Positions 42,285 through 51,649 of a stretch of DNA of 64,000 nt are shown piece after piece. The position numbers were made by a program, and so were the translations under genes. Every line of letters begins with the position of its first letter. Positions within the stretch are counted from its first letter, which is position 1. Source of the stretch: Symbiodinium natans (lineage: Eukaryota > Sar > Dinophyceae > Suessiales > Symbiodiniaceae); NCBI GenBank assembly GCA_905221605.1, contig CAJNDS010002064.1:179501-243500 (forward strand), read 5' to 3'. The notes under the pieces are model-generated. The model was not told where the DNA came from, searched no databases, and saw only the letters and a program-made list of their open reading frames with translations.

Positions 42285-42470
42285 TGTATTGTGTGATGTG
42301 GCAGTGGCGTGCCAAAGGATGGAAGGGGGAGACGCTGGTCCTGGGAAGGGTGCTGTCCTGCGCTTCGCCGGGCTGGGACGTGGTGCCCGACATGGAGACC
42401 AACTTTGCCGTGGAGGCAACTGTGAAGCTGAACGTGTGGCCTCAGCCTGACTGGCGAGGCAGGGTGCCAG
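42285..42470 (+). CDS. Exon-like ORF, unknown family
   Basis: VMWQWRAKGWKGETLVLGRV, then PDMETNFAVEATVKLNVWPQ. It lies between two hairpin elements and is not recognised. Confidence 0.3.
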
Positions 42471-42488
42471 GGTGGAGGATAGGGGTTG

Positions 42489-42588
42489 GCATGTTCCCCC
42501 TAATACTGACAGTCCTTAGTGGGGATAATTCTAGTACCCCCTATTCTGATCCCTGTTAATGGACGGTTCGTATAAGGGGGGAACATCC
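42489..42588. repeat. 100-bp hairpin element
   Basis: GCATGTTCCCCCTAATACTG (from 42489) pairs with GTTCGTATAAGGGGGGAACA (from 42566). Confidence 0.65.
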
Positions 42589-43065
42589 CAATATAGGGGA
42601 CATGACATGGTTTGGGTGCGTTTTGTTGGAGCTGTGTTTGGTCGACCTTTTGTGTTGCTTCTTGGCACATTGAGGGAGAACTTGTTCAAGAGACTCGTAA
42701 AGTTGTGCTTGGGGATAGGTGTTGCGTTGTTTGGATCTTTGTTTCAGTGGGCTGAGGTTGATGGTGTTGCAGCGCTTGTCTAGGCACATTGTGCGGGAGG
42801 ACCGGTATCTCTGCGAAAGTTTGTCTTTTGTAGGTGCTAGTTGCCAGATGTTCTGGTTGCGGGAACAGGGCGGCAGGTACTGGGCTCTTTCGGGTGATTT
42901 AGTGGAGCTGTTGCAAATGCAGTTGCATGGTCCTGTCATAACCTCTCCCATGTGACTTGCATGAATGGAGCGTGTGGCGAATTTTCAGAGTGCGTAAAAA
43001 CCATTAGAATGAATTCGCCTTTTCAAAGAGAAGCTAGGTGTTGGGAGCTCTACAAAGTTCAGCCA

Positions 43066-43500
43066 TGACCAGCCCTTCCCCCTCCTCTCCTCCCTTTTCC
43101 CTCTCCCCCGTTTCAAACACCTTTCTCACGATTCCTCCAGTACCAGGCATTCCTCTCCCAGCGTTACGCACCATTGCCAACCAGTTCCACCATTCCCCAA
43201 ATTTTCCCCTTGGCCCCTTGCCCATTACCCACCAACCCCATCCGTGCCTGCCGCTACCCGCCATTCCCATCACTACCACTCCCGCCATTTCCCACTATCG
43301 TCCACCCTCTCCACGGTACACCACTGCCCAGCATTCACTCTAACCCTTCCCACCACTGCACAGTTCCCGGCCACTACCCACCACGACACACTATTCCCAC
43401 GTGACCCACCAGAATTCCACCACCCAACATTTCCACCACAGCATTCCCACCATTACCCACAACTCCCACCGTTCCCACCAGCCGCACACATTGTTTACGA
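43066..43500. repeat. Low-complexity C-rich stretch
   Basis: Degenerate units such as TTCCCACCATTACCC, with almost no G. ORFs on both strands here (Pro/His/Thr on plus, Gly/Met/Trp on minus) are composition artefacts. Confidence 0.7.
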
Positions 43501-44174
43501 CAGCCCGCCAATCCCCCCGCCCCCAAGACTAGAAAGGCGAAAAAGACAGAAAACTCAAACCTTCGAAGCCGAGACCCGCCCTGAGAATAGAGACAGAAAG
43601 TATGCCCGTTAGAAAAAACGGTCTGGTAGCAACGCCTTTTTCAACAAACGGCCCTGCTGTGCGGCCCCGTCAGCAAGGCATGTGGCGAAAAAACAGCCCT
43701 AAACCCAGCCTTGAGCAAAGTAGCGAAGTGAGTTTTAGCCCCTTTCGAAGCCTTGCCTGTCTGGGTAGTGCTTAGGGAAAATTTCAATTTTCCCTTCTTT
43801 CCGTTTTCAGGGAACCTATTTCATAAAATAGTTTTAAACAAAACTTTAAAGCACCACGCAGCTGTCGTGAGAAGTCGGAAGCCCCTGCTCTGAAGGCAGC
43901 GTCATCTCGCAGCATGGAAGTGGCACAGGATGGGAGCTTCGGCTTGGAGGCCGGCTCCAGCAAGACAACGGCAGATATGGCACGATCATTTTCGATTTCT
44001 AATATGTTCTACCTTATTATAGAAGTATGTTTCTATAGCTGTACAAAGGAACAGACCTTCCCTGCCTTACCCACCAGCCTCCCAAATATGTCATTTCTGG
44101 TATATTGTGTCATATACAGAATATACGTATATGTTGCGAAACATATGTAATACATGTAGTATATGTAATATATG

Positions 44175-44209
<35 letters not shown>

Positions 44210-44230
44210 GCTACGACAGAACCAAAGGAC

Positions 44231-45295
44231 CAGGTGTGACGGCGCTCTTCACTACCGACTCCCACAATGAGTTGATGTTGCCGTGGAAGCCCCTTGGCAC
44301 TGGAAGTTGCTCTGCACGATGCGACACGAGCCTCAGGACGCCCAGCCAGATCTGAGGCTGCCCGACACGGGTGTTTGGCATCACTTCTGCATGATCTACG
44401 ATGCCACGACCTGCAGGCTGTCGGTGCGGCCTGGGTGCATGAGCAGCGTGATACGGGGGGTGCTTGAGCTCAGGATTCGGAGATGATCGGAGCTTGAAAC
44501 TCAGCTAAGGGTGCGAGATGGTACGGAGCGCAAAGAACGGCGGGTGTCTGGGGCTTTCCGGCCTCACGAGGAGGAGACGGTGCTCATCGGCAGGAGCAGA
44601 GTGGGTAGATGTGGGAAGCTGTTCAACTCCTGTTCTCTGGTTTTTATGGCTCCTTGAGGAACCTCTCTATATCTGCAAGCAATGGGGCAACATTCAGAGT
44701 AGGCAAATTAGGCTGCGGTAGCTGCGTGGCACACGTGGCCGGGCATGCCAGTTTGGCCTAGCACGACGCCCGTTTTGGTTTCAAGTCGCGCACTCGCCTG
44801 GGCGCGGCTTGGCCATGGGATTCTTGGAACGCTCCTGCGTCTTTTTCTTGGCACGTGTTTTGGTCAAGCTTGAATCGCTCCGTGCCGCGAAAACCTCTTC
44901 ATGCCTCTTGAGCCTCGAGCTTTTGGATGATCTCGGATGGGGTCGGCTTCGTGCGTCCGTTTGTGCCCGGAATCCCCGACCATGCGCCTCGTGAAATGTG
45001 GGGTGCCTGGCATGCCCCTGAGGTCAATAAGTGCTGTTAAAGTTTTTGAAGTGGTCTTGAGGTGCTCCTGGGATGCTCTTGAGGTGGTTTATGCTGGCAT
45101 GGCACAGTTCCTTCAACTTCCGCCTTGAGGAACCCGGATTGGCCCGACAGGGGCATCATTGGCGAGATCCGGAATGCTGCAGTCTGGCCGAAGGGCTTTG
45201 ACTTTGGACTCGAAGACCTCCCTGACAGGGCAGCGGCAAGAGTGGAGGAGGCTAAGGCGTCAGAAGAACGTGAGTCGAACTCGGGGAGCGCGTGA
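44231..45295 (+). CDS. LamG/concanavalin-like domain in separated exon pieces
   Basis: LPDTGVWHHFCMIYDATTCR (about 44360-44420) matches the core of LamG-like domains (..W.H..V.YD..T..L..). About 700 bases farther, DRGIIGEIRNAAVWPKGFDF (about 45145-45205) matches their end (G.I.EIR...W). A coding-like tail AARVEEAKASEER follows to about 45270. Such jelly-roll domains bind glycans or proteins, usually outside the cell. The intervening sequence has no clear exon. Inference from short matches only. Confidence 0.45.
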
Positions 45296-45485
45296 AAAGA
45301 GAGGCACATCATGTACAGATGGCGTTTCCGATTCCTTCTCCTGCCCGTTGCACGATCTTTTGTGGGCGATGCCAATGTGTCACCGCGCCGTCAATCTCGG
45401 CGTGTCGTGTGGCTTGTGACAGTCAACTGCTGTGGGAGAGCAGGCTGATGTACTTGATCTATTCCCAAAGCCCATCGCAGCTCAG

Positions 45486-45862
45486 GTGATGTTGATCGAT
45501 GCTTGCGGCAAAGCCAGCCGCTGGCAGCTTGCGGCTGGAATGATCAGTGATATGCAAGCCGAGAGCGTGCCTGCGGACGACCCGTGGTTCCAGGGGTGAT
45601 GGTGCTGCAGTTGTGTTGAGTGAATGTGTGAGCCTTTTCATGTTAGGGGCTTGCTAGGAGGTTCAAGGTACTTATAACCCAATTCTAACTGTAGTTATAA
45701 CCCACTTATAAGCCCCTTAAGTACTTACTAAGTACCATGAACCTCCGAGTGGCTCTGATGATGCTAAGAACTTCTGCTTCCACGCTGCAATCGGCGCCTG
45801 CGAAGAGGGTGGCTTCTGGCAACAAGCGCTCGGCCTCGTGGCAGGCATGCAGCAGCCTGGAA
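45486..45862 (+). CDS. Two PPR exons separated by a hairpin-containing intron
   Basis: VMLIDACGKASRWQLAAGMI (after GCTCAG, 45486) runs on to SDMQAESVPAD, a full repeat. FCFHAAIGACEEGGFWQQAL (about 45768-45862) runs on to GLVAGMQQPG, another. The interval 45585-45767 contains a family A hairpin element. Confidence 0.6.
45654..45749. repeat. Hairpin element family A inside a PPR intron
   Basis: CTAGGAGGTTCAAGGTACTTA (from 45654) pairs with TAAGTACCATGAACCTCCGAG (ending 45749). The centre contains ATAAGCCCCTTAAGT. Confidence 0.75.
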
Positions 45863-46556
45863 GCAGTTTACATCAGGGTTTAGGGTTTCGGGTTTAGGTT
45901 TTAGGGTTATTCTCGAAGCAGGCGAAGCCCCCACAGCACCTGCAGGGAGGTTAGCCAGGGGAGAAAGGCAGGCCCCAAACGCGAGCCTCCTTCATTGGGG
46001 AATCTTCTGCTCAGCCAAGGCAGGGGAAGCTGCAGCTTGCCACGCACTTCATGTCCCAACAAAGGCCCTGGCGCCCAAAGGGGAGTTTTTGGTACCTTGG
46101 GGGACCAAATGAACCTTAAGATTGGGGCCATGTTACCTATACTAAGGTATATGAACCATAAACCCTTTTAAGGTTCATCTGGTGCTTAAAGTACTTAAGG
46201 AGGTCCGCACGTGCAGGTTCATACGGGTAGTTGTAAATGAGGAGAGAAGCAGGGCCAGGTACTTAGGACTCTACTTCGCACCTGATGGCCAAGTCTCCCA
46301 ATCGCCCCTAGAGTCAAGCTTTCACCCTGTGAAGATCGAAAGTTTAGGGTTTAGGGACCATCGAGTTTCAGGTTGAGGGTTGGGATGTTTTTAAGGGTTG
46401 CCCACCGTGCCCCCGGATTCAGCATGGTCGTTGACATCACGGTTTCAGTTCATGACATTGGGGCTCAAGTGCAATCCCTGTTGGGCTCATGGTCAGGTTG
46501 ATGCGCGTTGAAGGATGGCCTTTGAGGGTCCGGAGTGCTTGAGGTCACACAGTCAG

Positions 46557-46642
46557 TTCTCTAAGTCATGGTCCTTTTTTGGGTGCCCTAAATAAGAGGG
46601 GCCTTGCAATAGGGAACCCAAAAGGGACCATAATTTAGAGAA
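46557..46642. repeat. Hairpin element family B
   Basis: TTCTCTAAGTCATGGTCCTT (from 46557, continuing TTTTGGGTGCCCT) pairs with 46612-46642 (AGGGAACCCAAAAGGGACCA and on to TTAGAGAA); stem about 30 bases. Confidence 0.75.
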
Positions 46643-47123
46643 ATCACCACATGGCCAAGTACTACAAGAAGAGCGAAGCAGAGTTCCCATGCAGAAACCG
46701 CAGAACAAAGTGACGTGTGGCCTACGTGATCCACGCCAATGGGCGTCACGCCGCTATAGTGGTTTAGCGAACTCTCTTCAGACATCAGTTCAGAAACGCA
46801 GCATTGGGGTCCAACCCTCGTGGTGTGGGTGAGTCCCTTTGCTTGGTCTCAGGACGGTCGACGGAATTTGCTGGGGCTCGGTCCTGCACGCCATGAAGGA
46901 GGCTGACAGAGAGGACTGGGATTTGGAGGGAGGGTTCGGGAGTGAACTATGGGGGAGTTGTCGACTCTAGACTCTGGACTCCCTGCTCTCTAGACTCTCG
47001 ACTCTCTACTCTCCAGACTCCAGACTCTCAAGTTTTGCTAGGCATTTAAACGACAGAGATGGCCTCGCAAGGATTTGGCCAAGGAGGTGCTGGAAAGCCT
47101 GAGGCTCGTGATGTGGTGTTTGC

Positions 47124-47226
47124 CCTAAACCCTAAACCCTAAACCCTAAACCCTAAACCCTAAACCCTAAACCCTAAACCCTAAACCCTAAACCCTAAAC
47201 CCTAAACCCTAAACCCTAAACCCTAA
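47124..47226. repeat. CCCTAAA array upstream of the RluA gene
   Basis: Fifteen nearly perfect units, the most uniform array in the window. Confidence 0.95.
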
Positions 47227-47320
47227 ATTGGAGCCTGTCGGCCCGATGGTTTGCGTGCCAGTCATGGAGGCAGACTTGGTCGCGGGCATGGCCATCTGAG
47301 CTGGGGGCTCACTTTGCATC

Positions 47321-47455
47321 TGTTGCTTGGAGGTTCATGGGCACTTATAACCCCAATGATAAGTGTACTCATCATCTACTTCGGAGATTTAGGGGGCTTT
47401 TAAGTGCAGTTATACTTGGGGGGTTATAAGTACCCCCCTGAACCTCCAAGTGTTG
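47321..47455. repeat. Hairpin element family A with 5-bp target-site duplication
   Basis: The element 47326-47450 starts CTTGGAGGTTCATGGGCACT and ends AGTACCCCCCTGAACCTCCA AG, with arms of about 29 bases that pair. TGTTG flanks it on both sides (47321-47325 and 47451-47455). This is the structure of a small transposed inverted-repeat element. Confidence 0.8.
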
Positions 47456-47584
47456 GGGTAGGTCCGAGGACCCCAGGATGTCTACGTGCCGGGTCCAGGA
47501 CATCGGTGGAGAAGGTGGCCGGCCCAGACGTCGCCCAGTCGCACTTCAAGGGCTGCGGACATTGCCATTTTTCGGATCGTGGCA

Positions 47585-49060
47585 GCACGATGCGCGCAGG
47601 TCTTCCTTGGGGAAGGGGTGCTGGCGGTGTTCAAGCCTGCGGGATGCACAAGCGCGGGCCCCAAGACGACTCCTTGCTGAGGACATGTTCCACTGCGCTT
47701 AGGCGAGAGCGTGCTTGAAGACCTGCTGGCGGAGTGGCACTCTAAAGGGTGGCACGGCGACCTCACGCCTGTGCCCTGGGGTTTCGTTGTTGAATGCAAG
47801 CATCGCTGTCGTGTGTATTGTAGCCGCATGACGTTTTTACGTATGTTACGTCTCCGCAGCAACCAGGCTGGTTTCGCGGCTGGATTTTCCAACCTCGGGG
47901 GTGCTCCCCCTGGCGTTGGGCGGTCCAGAGGAGGGGTCGACCCAGTTCCTCGATGCGCAGTACGCCGCCCGGCAGGCGCGGGATGGTTCGGTTGGGAGGG
48001 CAGAGGGCAGAGGGCCGCATCTACCCTGTGCAGCCCGTGGCCAGGTTACCAAGGAATACCTCTGCCTCTGTGCGGGGCAGTCCTTGGGCGCGAAGGGAGC
48101 GCGAGCTTCCATCAACGTGCCGCTACTCGTGTCCCTGGCCAAGTGAGAGCTATGGCAAGCAAAAAGGCGCTTCTTGACCTGCAGTGCACGCTTGTCAGGT
48201 CAAAGGCATGGAGCGAGCGTACTGGCAGACGAGTTGAGGCATCCACTGCTGGGAAGCAGGCGAGCAGAGGAGTGTACTACTGCTTCTTTTTTGCCGTGCT
48301 GTTTTGTTGGCCAGGCCCGCACGGAGATCCGGATTCTAGAGCACTTCCACATTCCGCCTGAACTTGGTGCAGTGGAGGTCAGGAAATGCAAGTCACGAGC
48401 CATTTTCTACCCTAAACCTTAAACCCTAAACCTCAAACCCTAAACCCAAAACCCCCTAATATGGCGTGCCGCGCCCAGAGTCCAAGAGCTTCAATGTCAC
48501 CGGGAAGGCTCTCATGCTTCTGGCGGTGCGGCCCATGACTGGTCGTCTACACCAAATACGTCCCTTGCAGCAACCAGAAACCAGAAACCCTAAACCCTAA
48601 ACCCTAAACCCTAAACGCGACACCCCTCAACCCTCGCCTGGCTTGTCCGAGTGTGAGCGATTAACCCCCTCAACCCTAAACCCTTACGTACAACACCAAC
48701 GCCTTACAGCTGGTTTACAGGATTGGATGTTCAAAGACAGGGAGTGTGTGTTTCGCACAGTGCTGAGCTTGCTGATGAAAGATGGCGGAAGCAGTTGCAG
48801 CAGCACAAGGAGCTCATCTTGCTAGCGTGGGCAGCCCCATCATCGGTGACAATGCCTATGGTGGACTGGCCTTGCAGTGGCCCTACACATCACGTCATGA
48901 ACAAATTCAGTCGTGACATCGCTCTTTCGTTGTTCACGTTGCAGGGCGGGTGCTTGTCGCCTTTTCCTCCACTGCCGGTCCGTCTCCCTGAAAGACCTCA
49001 GCGGCGTGCCCTTCGAGCCACACTATCCGCTGCCGCAGGACTTCCGCAGCCCTGCAAGCC
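47585..49060 (+). CDS. RluA-family RNA pseudouridine synthase, multi-exon
   Basis: All family motifs occur in order on one strand: GEGVLAVFKPAGCTSAG (about 47607-47660); VSRLDFPTSGVLPLAL (47871-47918) with the catalytic Asp at 47883-47885; QYAARQ|VTKEYLCLC (47958-47975 joined to 48045); ALMLLAVRPMTGRLHQIR (about 48510-48564); VGSPIIGDNAYGG (48829-48867); CRLFLHCRSVSL (about 48953-48990), then PHYPLPQDF. The enzyme isomerises uridine in rRNA or tRNA. Introns include a 69-base GC-AG intron (47976-48044) that keeps the frame and ones with telomeric repeats (48410-48460, 48585-48620). The His of the usual HRLD is Ser here. Start codon and targeting sequence are not identified; ELRPCAEERDEKSRP just downstream (about 49135-49185) could be its tail. 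Confidence 0.8.
48410..48690. repeat. Short CCCTAAA tracts in RluA introns
   Basis: Tracts at 48410-48460, 48585-48620 and 48664-48688 flank the TGRLHQIR exon on both sides. Confidence 0.9.
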
Positions 49061-50640
49061 TCTCTGCTCCAACCCCTCCAAACGCAACAGGATGGGTTCT
49101 GTGCTCTCTTGCAGGATCTGCAAGGAGTCCTGGCAGAACTGCGGCCGTGCGCGGAAGAGAGGGACGAAAAAAGCCGACCTGTGGGTGTCTCTGTGTTGGC
49201 CAATGGTGAGGACATGTGCGTGCCCAGGCCTCAAACTCCAGGCTCCAGGCCTGGTTCTGCTGGAGATGCAACACCGTTCGGGACTTGGCAGAGAGGTTTG
49301 TTGCAATCTGTTTGCCCAACAAACCTGTGCAGCTAAAACTGTTGAGGTCGCGACCCGGGACGATGAAGCGGAACAACAGCATGACGCGTTTACCGGATGA
49401 GGCCTTCCGCATACGCCTGGCAGCACTGGCACGACATGGTGACGTGCTGTAAGCCAGGCTCCCATTGTTGTCGGTGAGAAGGGGTACAGTTGCGACTCCC
49501 CGCGCTCATCTCAGCTTTGCCTGGATGCGGGATAGCAACACGCCACCAGTATGCGGCCAAAATGTGCGGGTCCACTCAGATTTAGTTATGATGCCACGGA
49601 AGCTAGAAGTATATGCGCAGGTGGTGCAGAAACTGGAGTTACATCCATGATGAAGGTTGCGTGAGCAACCTATGTAGCGCAAAAGCAATCAGGCCGGCGG
49701 CGCGACCGGGCTCAGCGTCCTCCGCCTCCGCGCGGAAGCAGGGTGGGCTTCTGACGCCCGGCCCTGGCTCGATTGGGAGGTTGTTGCCGGGATTCCTTCA
49801 AGTGGCAGTGCTGGACCAGCGCGTGCATGCGCATTCCGTCTTCTGGGACTCCAAGCCATTTTAAGTTGAATTTGCGGCGCTCCATGATTCCGATTCAGCT
49901 TGCTATGCCAGGTTGCCGATCGATACCGCGAGCTCACAGCAGTCCTCAGGCCAGTCTGGGACAGTATAGCGAGTTGAGGAATTAAGTGGCACATCTCCCC
50001 TGTATGCTCTTTAAGACGTTAAGGTATTGTTTCGGTACCTGCTTCCCCAATTCCCTGTTCGGAACCAATCTGTGACAGCCTGTGGCCCACTTCACAGGGT
50101 CTGTTTTCAGGTGGGGCGTGGGGGTGGGAGGGCACGGTGCATCGCTTGTTCTGGGCAGGATACACTCCTGGAGTTCGAACCTCAGGGCCTGCAGTCATCT
50201 CCATTGCCCTGACGACGTCGCTACTGTCCCCTGTGGCCACTAAGAACACTCCGACACGATCCGGCAGCAAGAAAAGTGGTGCCTGCCTTAGTAGCATCCT
50301 TTGTGCTCGTTCTGTCATATGCTCCCAGACATGCCTTTCGCGCTTTTGTGGGTGCGCAAGGCTCGACCACTCCAAGCAGCGGCAACATGATGCGACTGCA
50401 AAGTGCTGAGCATCCTCGTGTCGTGCCATCCTCCATTCGGCTCCATGATGTTCACATGCCTGCCACGACATCCGGAGGCTAAAGATCTCGGAATGTGGTT
50501 GCTGAGCTGAAGCCGAGGCCCGACGAGCCTGCATCGGCTGTGCCGACCCTCCAGGCCCCGACATGTCTTCCTTGCCTGGAGGATGCTGGGGTGTTTTTGT
50601 TTGCAGGCATCCTTGGTAGGAGACTTGGCCGTGCCGAGGA
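49060..50640. other. Region with unassigned exon-like ORFs
   Basis: DLQGVLAELRPCAEERDEKS (from 49110) and VAELKPRPDEPASAVPTLQ (about 50495-50553) look coding but are unrecognised. A GGGGTACCC-centred short inverted repeat lies at about 50668-50740. No gene is defined. Confidence 0.3.
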
Positions 50641-50767
50641 GAACCTGGCGTCTGGGGGCTTAAGGAAAACGGGGGTACCCTTTTTGGGGGCCCCCTGTAA
50701 GGGGATTCGATGCCATTTGGGGTATCAACGGGGTACCCCTATTTTGGGAGATACCCCTCTCATGACT

Positions 50768-51055
50768 GTCAACCCTCAACCTTGAACCCTAAACCCTAAA
50801 CCCTAAACCCTAAACCATAAACCCCAAAACCCAAAACCCTAAACCCTAAACCCTAAACCCTAAACCCTAAACTCTCGCCAGGCTCCGGAGGCCACGACGA
50901 CGGCCAGCGGAGGAGGTGGCGGAGGGATGCAGCGCATCCGAGATCGACTCAGTGAGTGCCTCAGGTTTTTCTGACGCAGCCCTGCGGGTTTAGGGTTTAG
51001 GGTTCAGGGTTTAGGGTTTAGGGATTAGGGTTTAGGGTTTAGCAAAAAGGGTTCA
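50768..51055. repeat. Complementary telomeric arrays bracketing an exon-like piece
   Basis: CCCTAAA (50768-50873) and TTTAGGG (50987-51055, with TAGCAAAAAGGG) flank 50882-50950. That piece encodes APEATTTASGGGGGGMQRIR between an AG acceptor and a GTGAGTG donor. Confidence 0.9.
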
Positions 51056-51067
51056 GGGTGGTAATAT

Positions 51068-51165
51068 GTGGGTGGCTGTCAAAATGATGGTGCCCTTTTT
51101 GGTTATAATACGGCACCTAATATTTAGGGTACCCCAAAGGGATCATAATTTTGACAGCAACCCAC
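51068..51165. repeat. 98-bp hairpin element, family B-like
   Basis: GTGGGTGGCTGTCAAAATGA (from 51068) pairs with TCATAATTTTGACAGCAACC (on to CCCAC at 51165). The inner part GGTGCCCTTTTTGG/CCAAAGGGATC resembles the element at 46557. Confidence 0.8.
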
Positions 51166-51469
51166 TAGATAGGGGTATATACATACGCTCATAATCTCTA
51201 ATGCTATGATACGAGAAGACTGCAAGACGATGACACTATAATAGCATCACATTATACCTCTGTACTACCATAGCACTGTAATACTATACAACTCTAAGCT
51301 TTTGATACTGTAGTACTCTACAACTACATACTATAACGTTATAATGCCACACTGTGGCCCCTGCTCTCAACCTTACATCGAGCGTTCCTGCTGAAGGTAA
51401 GAACCTGTCTGTTGCCACGCCGGTGAAGCCACCCGAGCAACAGAAGAGCAAGGCTGTGAGCTGTTGCTT

Positions 51470-51525
51470 TCGGGTTTAGGGTTTAGGGTTTAGGGTTTTG
51501 GGTTTTGGGGTTTAGGGTTCCGACT
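51470..51525. repeat. TTTAGGG tract upstream of the kinase N-lobe
   Basis: Five units including TTTTGGG variants, about 30 bases before a candidate exon (MEKIFRTLKPGFCPGFH, 51558-51620). Confidence 0.9.
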
Positions 51526-51649
51526 GATTTCCGAGCGCACTCTCCTTGCTTTGCCAGATGGAGAAGATCTTCCGCACTCTCAAGCCTGGCTTCTGCCCTG
51601 GATTCCACATCCGCTCCCTTCTGCTTCTGGCGCTTACGCACGTGCCCAG

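Noticed and set aside
43034-43612. Plus-strand His/Pro/Thr-rich and minus-strand Gly/Trp/Met-rich ORFs
   Set aside because: Low-complexity C-rich DNA; no domain and no splice context.
49998-50564. Minus-strand ORF of 181 codons
   Set aside because: No domain; plus-strand exon-like pieces in the same interval fit the local gene direction better.
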